NCBI GenBank assembly: GCA_027051265.1
Contig: JALTZH010000042.1
Span: 1-5,635, forward strand
Length of the DNA stretch: 5,635 bases
DNA from: an archaeon
GTDB lineage: Archaea; Hydrothermarchaeota; Hydrothermarchaeia; JALTZZ01; JALUTC01
Direction: 5' to 3'
Shown: positions 1 to 4,966 of the stretch, piece after piece
How positions within the stretch are numbered: position 1 is the first letter of the stretch
Layout of the letters: every line of letters begins with the position of its first letter
Made by a program: the position numbers and the translations under genes
The notes under the pieces: generated by a model
Databases searched by the model: none
What the model was told of the DNA's origin: nothing
The model's input: only the letters and a program-made list of their open reading frames with translations

Positions 1-2401
1 ATTTTTTAGTAAGAGAAAAACTTATAGCAATCTTTCCTTTCTTTTTAAGTTCTTCAAGTTTTTTTGCCATTTCACTAATAACTCTTTGGAATTTTACACC
101 TTCAGCAGCAGAGATCCATTCTAGTCTAAATCTCTCTTTATCAATACCATTCTGTTCCATCCACCTTCTGATTTTGGGTTCCCTTTTCTTCATATGAACG
201 TTTCCGGATATGTAGTGACAATCTCCAATATGACATCCCGCAACTAGAACCATACCAGCACCTTTTTGAAATGCGTATTGTACAAATTTATGCGATACCC
301 TACCTGTGCACATAACTCTTATAACTCTTACATTTGCAGGATATTGTAATCTAGAAACACCAGCTGTATCAGCACCGGCATAGCTACACCAGTTACATAG
401 AAATGCGAGGATCTTTTCTTCAGGTTTTTCCTGTAAAGCAGCGTCGATTTGAGAATATATTTGCTCATCGGTAAAATGATTCATCTTTATAGCACCAACT
501 GGACATTCAGCTGCACACGTTCCACAACCTTTACATAATGCTGGTGTTAGTTTAGCTTTTCTTTTCTTCTTACCGTTTTCCGTAACTTCTACTATTTTCC
601 ATGCACCAAATGGGCAGACACGACTACATATTCCACATCCTATACATTTTTCATATATATGTTCAGCAATATCTCCTCCTAATACAATTTCACCAGCCAT
701 TAAAAGCTTCGAAGCTGCCATCGCCGCAGCTCTAGCTTGTGCAATAGAGCTTGGAATGTCTTTTGGTCCTTGACATGCTCCAGCTAAAAATATACCATCG
801 GTAGCTGTATCGACTGGCGCTAATTTAGGATGCTTTTCCATGAAAAATCCATCCGGTGTCTTGGATAGTTTTAACATCTTCGCAATCTTATCAGCATCGT
901 TTTTAGGTACCATACCTGTTGATAATACAACGAGATCAAAATCTTCCTCGTTAACCGTTCCTTCCAATGTATTTTCATATACTAACCTTAACGATTTGTC
1001 ACCGTTTTCATAAATTTCAGCAGGTCTTCCTCTAATAAATCTTACTCCTAATTTTCTTGCACGTGTATATAGTTCTTCAAAACCTTTTCCAATGCTTCTA
1101 ATATCCATGTAAAATATAGCAACATCTTTCTTTGGATCTTTTTCTTTTAGCATTGTTGCTAGTTTTAAAGAATAAGTACAACATACACCACCAGAACAAT
1201 AGCTAGATTCTCCTCGATCTCTAGTACCAACACATAATATGAATGCAACTCTCTTAGGTTCCTTACCATCGCTTGGTCTAACAACATGTCCCTGTGTTGG
1301 TCCAGAAGCATTAAACAACCTTTCAAGTTCTAAAGCTGTTATAACGTTTTTATAATCGTTGTAATGAAAATCGTTGTTCTTTTTCGGATCATATATATCG
1401 TAACCGGTAGCTACTATTATTGCTCCAACCTTAACTTCTATTATCTTATCCTCATCATTCTTAACTATCGCATCCTTTTCACAAACAATTTCACAGAATC
1501 CACATTCAATACATCTCTCTTTATCTAAGGTAACAACGTTTGGAACTGCTTGTGGAAACGGTTTATAGATTGCAGGTCTTATTCCTAATCCAAGATCCCA
1601 TTCGTTTGGAATTTTAACAGGACATACTTCACTACAAAGACCACAACCGTTACATTTAGATTCATCAACGTATCGTGCTTTCTTTCTAATCTTTACCTTA
1701 AAATTTCCAACATAACCTTCGACTTCCTCAACTTCTGCATAAGTTATTAGTTCTATATTTGGATGTTTAGCAACATCTGACATCAATGGCCCTTCTATAC
1801 AGATTGAACAATCTAGAGTTGGAAACGTCTTATCGAGTTGTGCCATTACTCCACCTATGCTGGGAAGTTTCTCTACAAGATAAACTTTGAATCCCATATC
1901 TGCCAAGTCAAGTGCAGCTCTAATACCTGAAATTCCACCTCCTATTATTAGAACTTTCTTTTCAACAGGAACTTTAATAAAACCTAAAGGTTCAAGCAAT
2001 CTAGCTTTTGCGACAGCTATTCTTACGGCATCTTTAGCTTTTTCCGTTGCTGCTTTTGGATCATACATGTGAACCCAAGAGCAATGTTCTCTTATATTAG
2101 CCATTTCAAGAAGATAAGGATTCAATCCTGCTTCCTGTATTGCTTTTCTAAACGTTGTTTCATGTAATCTTGGAGAACATGAAGCTACGACGATTCTGTT
2201 TAAGTTATATTTTTTAATTGCTTCTTTAATTTCCTGCTGACCTGCATCGGAACAAGTGTATTTGTTTACGCAGCTAAAAACAACGTTTGGCAATTTTTTC
2301 GCATATTCCGCAACTTCTTTAACGTTTACAACACCACCTATATTTAAACCGCAACTACAGACAAAAACACCAATTCTAATATCTTCTTTTTCTTTAGTCA
2401 T
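1..2401 (-). CDS. hdrA: HdrA-type electron-bifurcating flavoprotein fused to MvhD domain (3' end off window)
   Basis: Eight hundred codons are read from an ATG at 2401 to the left edge with no stop or frameshift. In order: HdrA N-terminal domain (1-140) with VCSCG at 14-18, YTCSDAGQ at 48-55, ASCSPR at 73-78 and NIREHCSWVH at 102-111; FAD-binding GGGISG at 154-159; DCSICI at 197-202; CxxCxxCxxxC clusters at 250-260 and 297-307; ATGYD at 331-335; YCSGGVCC at 401-408; second FAD stretch LAGACQGPKDIPSS at 539-552; two more clusters at 586-596 and 623-633; then an MvhD/FlpD domain from about 661 with CNWCSYAGAD (669-678), MCTGR, and GCHIGDCHY (722-730). By family knowledge, HdrA couples two electron acceptors at its FAD in the cytoplasm, and MvhD relays electrons into it through a [2Fe-2S] centre. 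The MvhD domain is normally about 140 residues, so the missing end should be short. The gene follows the FrhB gene by 10 bases. QmoB of sulfate reducers has a related architecture, but the HdrA part here is of the standard HdrA type. No hdrB or hdrC is visible. Confidence 0.95.
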   Translation of the reverse strand, partial: MTKEKEDIRIGVFVCSCGLNIGGVVNVKEVAEYAKKLPNVVFSCVNKYTCSDAGQQEIKEAIKKYNLNRIVVASCSPRLHETTFRKAIQEAGLNPYLLEMANIREHCSWVHMYDPKAATEKAKDAVRIAVAKARLLEPLGFIKVPVEKKVLIIGGGISGIRAALDLADMGFKVYLVEKLPSIGGVMAQLDKTFPTLDCSICIEGPLMSDVAKHPNIELITYAEVEEVEGYVGNFKVKIRKKARYVDESKCNGCGLCSEVCPVKIPNEWDLGLGIRPAIYKPFPQAVPNVVTLDKERCIECGFCEIVCEKDAIVKNDEDKIIEVKVGAIIVATGYDIYDPKKNNDFHYNDYKNVITALELERLFNASGPTQGHVVRPSDGKEPKRVAFILCVGTRDRGESSYCSGGVCCTYSLKLATMLKEKDPKKDVAIFYMDIRSIGKGFEELYTRARKLGVRFIRGRPAEIYENGDKSLRLVYENTLEGTVNEEDFDLVVLSTGMVPKNDADKIAKMLKLSKTPDGFFMEKHPKLAPVDTATDGIFLAGACQGPKDIPSSIAQARAAAMAASKLLMAGEIVLGGDIAEHIYEKCIGCGICSRVCPFGAWKIVEVTENGKKKRKAKLTPALCKGCGTCAAECPVGAIKMNHFTDEQIYSQIDAALQEKPEEKILAFLCNWCSYAGADTAGVSRLQYPANVRVIRVMCTGRVSHKFVQYAFQKGAGMVLVAGCHIGDCHYISGNVHMKKREPKIRRWMEQNGIDKERFRLEWISAAEGVKFQRVISEMAKKLEELKKKGKIAISFSLTKK

Positions 2402-2405
2402 AAGA

Positions 2406-2413
2406 ATCAACTC
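2406..2413 (-). promoter_or_regulatory. Shine-Dalgarno site of the HdrA-MvhD gene, overlapping the upstream stop
   Basis: GAGTTGAT on the minus strand matches the archaeal GAGGTGAT consensus at 7 of 8 bases and ends 4 bases before the ATG at 2401. It overlaps the TGA stop of the FrhB-family gene (2414-2412), which points to co-transcription and translational coupling and supports the ATG over an in-frame TTG at 2410. Confidence 0.5.
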
Positions 2414-3563
2414 AGTCCCAATTTGTTACAATTCTTAATCCTAAACTCCTTCTTCTTTCACGTTCCTTTTTGTTGTATTTCAATTTACTTTGAGCAGTTT
2501 TAAGAATTTCCTCACTATTAATTTCTTCGTTAACCTCTAGATATCCGTTTTCTAAAGCTTTTTCAAATAGAGATAATCCTTTCTTCGTTCTAATTATAAC
2601 AGTTGTATATCCTTTCTTTGAACCAACGGATCCTAATGATATATCGGATAATCTTGCGGTAAAATCTTTACACAACTTGCATGAACTTGGAGCAATTTTT
2701 CCAAAAGCTTTTGCAACTTTTTCTTTTATTTCCTTACCACTTTTAGTCCAAATATATACAAAACCTCTTTTTATATCCATTTTTTTGATATCGCTTAACG
2801 TTATATCATATCTTTCTTTAATTCTTTCTTCAAAACTTTTTTTTGGGAAATTCTCATAACAGAATAAACCTATTAGATATAAGTCGACAGGAACATCGGA
2901 TTCTTTAGTTTTTTCGAGTAATATTCTCATACTAGATTCTTCCATGAACTTCCTTATACCTGAAATTTGACATCCTGTTCCTATTATTGCTATTCTTTTA
3001 TAATACTTTAGATTTCTTCCAAAAGCGTTTGGTGTTGAAGATCTTAAATACTTTGTACCTGCGGCTTTTATTATTTCATTTATGTCACTAGTTACTTTGA
3101 CGGTATTTTTCCATAAATCCCATCCTGTAACAACTGTTGCAGCATTAACGAGATTTTGTTCCAATGCGGCTATTAGAAGAGCAGTCGCAACGCCACCATC
3201 TTGACATCTTTCCAATATTCTTTCATCCTTAGCTTTTGCAGCAACTATTTTTATATAGTTTCCAATCCAATCCTCACCAACTTTACCAAATATCTTCTTT
3301 TCTAATTCTTTGAAATTGTATTCAACCATTGGACATGAATCGTAGCATGTTCCTTCAATACTACATTTTATGGAACCGTTCTTTAAAGTACATTCTCCAA
3401 CGAGATACGGGATCGAATTTTCATCGAGATCTATATGCTGGCAAAATGCTGAACAGTTTCCACATCCTGAACATAAATCTTGATCTATTACTTCTCTTTT
3501 AAGCTCATCAAATCCTTTGCTCTTTTTTATCAAAGGTACAAATGTTTCTAGGTGCACATCCAT
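2412..3563 (-). CDS. FrhB-family coenzyme F420 oxidoreductase beta subunit (FeS flavoprotein)
   Basis: The 383-residue protein is complete. Residues 1-78 form a cysteine-rich head: CxxCxxCxxxC at 31-41, then Cys58, Cys67, Cys73 and Cys77 (CxxxCP), enough to ligate up to two [4Fe-4S] clusters. The FrhB N-domain follows with CQDGGVATALL (120-130), AGTKYLRSSTP (168-178) and IGTGCQISGIRKF (194-206). The C-domain has GLFCYENF (232-239), a CxxC at 295-298, and DFTARLSDISLGSVG (300-314). Family members bind FAD and FeS and exchange hydride with F420; they serve as FrhB, FpoF, FdhB or as subunits of Fd- or Hdr-linked complexes. No FrhA or FrhG hydrogenase subunits are present, so the name of the hydrogenase subunit is not given. 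The next gene is the HdrA-MvhD fusion, so the likely role is feeding or accepting F420H2 electrons for that complex (inference). The start is fixed by a strong AGGTGAT site just upstream. Confidence 0.93.
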   Translation of the reverse strand: MDVHLETFVPLIKKSKGFDELKREVIDQDLCSGCGNCSAFCQHIDLDENSIPYLVGECTLKNGSIKCSIEGTCYDSCPMVEYNFKELEKKIFGKVGEDWIGNYIKIVAAKAKDERILERCQDGGVATALLIAALEQNLVNAATVVTGWDLWKNTVKVTSDINEIIKAAGTKYLRSSTPNAFGRNLKYYKRIAIIGTGCQISGIRKFMEESSMRILLEKTKESDVPVDLYLIGLFCYENFPKKSFEERIKERYDITLSDIKKMDIKRGFVYIWTKSGKEIKEKVAKAFGKIAPSSCKLCKDFTARLSDISLGSVGSKKGYTTVIIRTKKGLSLFEKALENGYLEVNEEINSEEILKTAQSKLKYNKKERERRRSLGLRIVTNWD

Positions 3564-3566
3564 CTC

Positions 3567-3573
3567 ATCACCT
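3567..3573 (-). promoter_or_regulatory. Shine-Dalgarno site of the FrhB-family gene
   Basis: On the minus strand AGGTGAT ends 3 bases before the ATG at 3563, complementary to the 3' end of archaeal 16S rRNA. It supports the chosen start. Confidence 0.7.
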
Positions 3574-3608
3574 TTGTAAAAATATCATTATCTTTTATGA
3601 AAAATTAA

Positions 3609-3617
3609 CTAAAAAAT
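3609..3617 (+). promoter_or_regulatory. Weak candidate box A of the aminotransferase gene
   Basis: CTAAAAAAT is centred about 26 bases before the ATG at 3639, the spacing expected for a leaderless mRNA, and no Shine-Dalgarno site is present. The match to box A is poor in this AT-rich stretch, so this is only a suggestion. Confidence 0.25.
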
Positions 3618-3627
3618 TTCAATTTAT

Positions 3628-3637
3628 TTTATATAAA
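3628..3637 (-). promoter_or_regulatory. TATA box of the frhB-like/hdrA operon
   Basis: TTTATATAAA is a perfect palindrome and an excellent box A. Read on the minus strand it predicts transcription starting near 3606, giving a leader of about 43 bases that contains the Shine-Dalgarno site of the FrhB gene. Read on the plus strand its start site would fall inside the aminotransferase gene, after the conserved ATG, so it most likely serves only the minus-strand operon. Confidence 0.55.
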
Positions 3638-3638
3638 T

Positions 3639-4772
3639 ATGCAAACAAGAGAAAAACTTTTCATACCTGGGCCAACTGAAGTTAATGAAGAAGTTTTAAG
3701 AGCATTATCTAAACATCCGATTGGTCATAGAACAGAAGATTTCAGTAAAATATTGAAAGAATGTTTTGATGGTTTAAAATATATATTCAGAACAAAAAAT
3801 CCGGTGGTTATTCTTTCAGGATCTGGTACTTCTGGAATGGATGCTGCTATTGCTAGTGTTTTAAAACCTGGGGATGAAGTCATATGTATAACCGGAGGAA
3901 AATTTGGTGAAAGATTTGCTGAAATTGCAGAAGCATATGGTGCAAGAGTTAAAAGGTTTGAAATAGAATGGGGTAAGACGTTTGATAAGGATGAACTTGA
4001 GAATTTTGTAGCAAATTCAGATGCGGAAATAATTACAATGGTTCACAATGAAACATCAACCGGTGTTAGACATGATGCGGAATTCGTTGGAAAACTTGCA
4101 AAAAAGTACAACATGATATATATTTTGGATTGTATTTCTTCTTTAGGAGGAGATTATGTAGAAACCGATAAGTGGAACGTTGACCTCTGTATCTCTGGTT
4201 CTCAGAAATGTTTATCGTTACCACCAGGATTATCTTTTGTAGCAATTAGTGAAAAAGCAAAGGAAAGAATTGAAGAAAACACAACTAGATGCTATTACTT
4301 AAACTTAAAGAAATATCTTAAATCCATGGAAAAGAATACGACACCATTTACTCCATCAATAAACCTCATATTTGCTTTGAGAAAATCTATAGAGCTGATT
4401 AGAAAAGAGGGTTTGGAAAATAGGATAAAGAGGCATGTTAAAATATCAAGAGCTTTAAGAAGAGCTATTGAAGAAATTGGATTGGAATTATTTGTTAAAG
4501 ATGATGATATTGCTTCAAGAACTGTAACTTCTGTAAAATATCCCAAAGGATTAGGAGATGACTTTCGATACGAAATAAAGAACGAATTCAAAATCCTTTT
4601 AGCAGGTGGTCAATCAAAGTTAAAAGGAAAAATTTTCAGAATTGGTCATATGGGTAACGTTACTCCAAACGATGTTATAGCTGTTCTTTCAGCAATAGAA
4701 CTAACATTAAAAAGAAGAGGATTTAACATAAGGTTAGGTAAGAGTATTGAAAAATTTTTGGAATACATCTGA
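3639..4772 (+). CDS. Class V PLP-dependent aminotransferase, serine-pyruvate/alanine-glyoxylate type
   Basis: The 377-residue protein is complete and close to the usual size of the family. It begins with the family's entry motif LFIPGPTEV (7-15) and IGHRTEDF (28-35). It has GSGTSGMDAA (61-70) for the PLP phosphate, GGKFGERF (86-93), HNETSTG (136-142), Asp164 in LDCISSLGG, which should contact the PLP ring nitrogen, and the Schiff-base Lys190 in GSQKC. NTTPFTPS (233-240) and FRIGHMG (333-339) complete the fold; Arg334 in the latter is the expected substrate carboxylate ligand. The enzyme should move an amino group between an amino acid such as alanine or serine and an oxo acid such as glyoxylate or pyruvate, in the cytoplasm. 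The true donor and acceptor cannot be told from sequence. The ATG gives exactly the conserved N-terminus, yet no Shine-Dalgarno site precedes it, so the mRNA may be leaderless. The gene is divergent from the F420/Hdr operon and ends just before a mobile element. Confidence 0.94.
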   Translation: MQTREKLFIPGPTEVNEEVLRALSKHPIGHRTEDFSKILKECFDGLKYIFRTKNPVVILSGSGTSGMDAAIASVLKPGDEVICITGGKFGERFAEIAEAYGARVKRFEIEWGKTFDKDELENFVANSDAEIITMVHNETSTGVRHDAEFVGKLAKKYNMIYILDCISSLGGDYVETDKWNVDLCISGSQKCLSLPPGLSFVAISEKAKERIEENTTRCYYLNLKKYLKSMEKNTTPFTPSINLIFALRKSIELIRKEGLENRIKRHVKISRALRRAIEEIGLELFVKDDDIASRTVTSVKYPKGLGDDFRYEIKNEFKILLAGGQSKLKGKIFRIGHMGNVTPNDVIAVLSAIELTLKRRGFNIRLGKSIEKFLEYI

Positions 4773-4806
4773 ACTATGATCAATTATATGACAAAAGATA
4801 AGGCAA

Positions 4807-4828
4807 GCCTCGCCTTTTAAGGCGGGGT
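4807..4828 (+). repeat. Compact hairpin, probable left-end palindrome of the TnpB element
   Basis: Bases 4807-4815 pair with 4820-4828 around a four-base TTTA loop: nine base pairs, including a T-G pair at 4810/4825 and a G-T pair at 4807/4828. It is GC-rich in an AT-rich gap. The likely role is the subterminal hairpin of an IS200/IS605 end. It is followed by TAAAATTTAAAT rather than a clean run of T, so a transcription terminator for the aminotransferase gene is the weaker alternative. Confidence 0.55.
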
Positions 4829-4830
4829 AA

Positions 4831-4840
4831 AATTTAAATA
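4831..4840 (+). promoter_or_regulatory. Candidate TATA box for tnpB (leadered transcript)
   Basis: AATTTAAATA resembles an archaeal box A. With the usual spacing of about 26 bases, transcription would begin near 4862, just before the long hairpin, so the mRNA would carry the hairpin and the Shine-Dalgarno site at its very 5' end. Confidence 0.4.
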
Positions 4841-4857
4841 TCGAACACTTTATTGTA

Positions 4858-4865
4858 TTTATATA
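4858..4865 (+). promoter_or_regulatory. Alternative TATA box for tnpB (leaderless transcript)
   Basis: TTTATATA is also a good archaeal box A. Its usual spacing puts the start site at about 4888, on the TTG start codon. Such an mRNA would be leaderless and lack the left hairpin arm. It competes with the box at 4831-4840; the sequence alone does not say which is used. Confidence 0.35.
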
Positions 4866-4966
4866 GGGGCGTGGCGAGGTGGGTGGATTGAATAAGCCAC
4901 GAGGAAGGTTAAAATTAAGGAACAAGCGAGATAATTGTTTGGTATATGCCCATCTCGCCACGCCTC
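4866..4966 (+). repeat. Long inverted repeat/hairpin enclosing the tnpB start
   Basis: Bases 4866-4885 pair without interruption with 4947-4966: 16 Watson-Crick and 4 G-U pairs, with a perfect 11-base core (GGCGTGGCGAG at 4868-4878 against CTCGCCACGCC at 4954-4964) and a 61-base loop. The left arm contains the tnpB Shine-Dalgarno site, and the start codon sits 3 bases inside the loop. The right arm lies in coding sequence (residues 20-27 of TnpB, including HLATPP). The four non-Watson-Crick positions are G-U only in the tnpB-sense RNA; on the other strand they would be C-A. This suggests an RNA-level structure that limits translation. Confidence 0.6.
4876..4881 (+). promoter_or_regulatory. 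Shine-Dalgarno site of tnpB
   Basis: GAGGTG lies 6 bases before the TTG at 4888 and matches the archaeal anti-Shine-Dalgarno sequence. It decides between the TTG start and the GTG at 4879, which overlaps the site itself. The site is inside the left arm of the long hairpin. Confidence 0.6.

Noticed and set aside
1-2401. QmoB rather than HdrA identity
   Set aside because: QmoB also joins HdrA-like and MvhD-like parts, but this protein keeps the full HdrA N-domain, the DCSICI motif and all four CxxCxxCxxxC clusters, and its neighbour is FrhB-like rather than QmoA or adenylylsulfate reductase genes. The left flank could still change this.
1887-2438. Plus-strand reading frames of about 60 codons at 1887-2072 and 2256-2438
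   Set aside because: They lie opposite well-conserved parts of the HdrA gene (FAD and N-terminal motifs), have no ribosome site, and show no family features.
2677-2859. Plus-strand 60-codon frame with a hydrophobic stretch
   Set aside because: It is antisense to the conserved C-domain of the FrhB-family protein; the hydrophobicity comes from complementing Lys/Glu-rich codons.
4295-4591. Minus-strand 98-codon frame
   Set aside because: It is antisense to the aminotransferase between its NTTPFTPS and FRIGHMG motifs, with no own start signals.
4807-4828. Intrinsic transcription terminator of the aminotransferase gene
   Set aside because: The stem is not followed by a T run (TAAAATTTAAAT instead), and archaeal termination relies on T stretches; an element-end palindrome next to tnpB fits better, though dual use is not excluded.
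4773-4887. A tnpA gene, tRNA or small protein gene in the gap before tnpB
   Set aside because: The gap is 115 bases, too short for tnpA; no tRNA cloverleaf or credible start with ribosome site was found.
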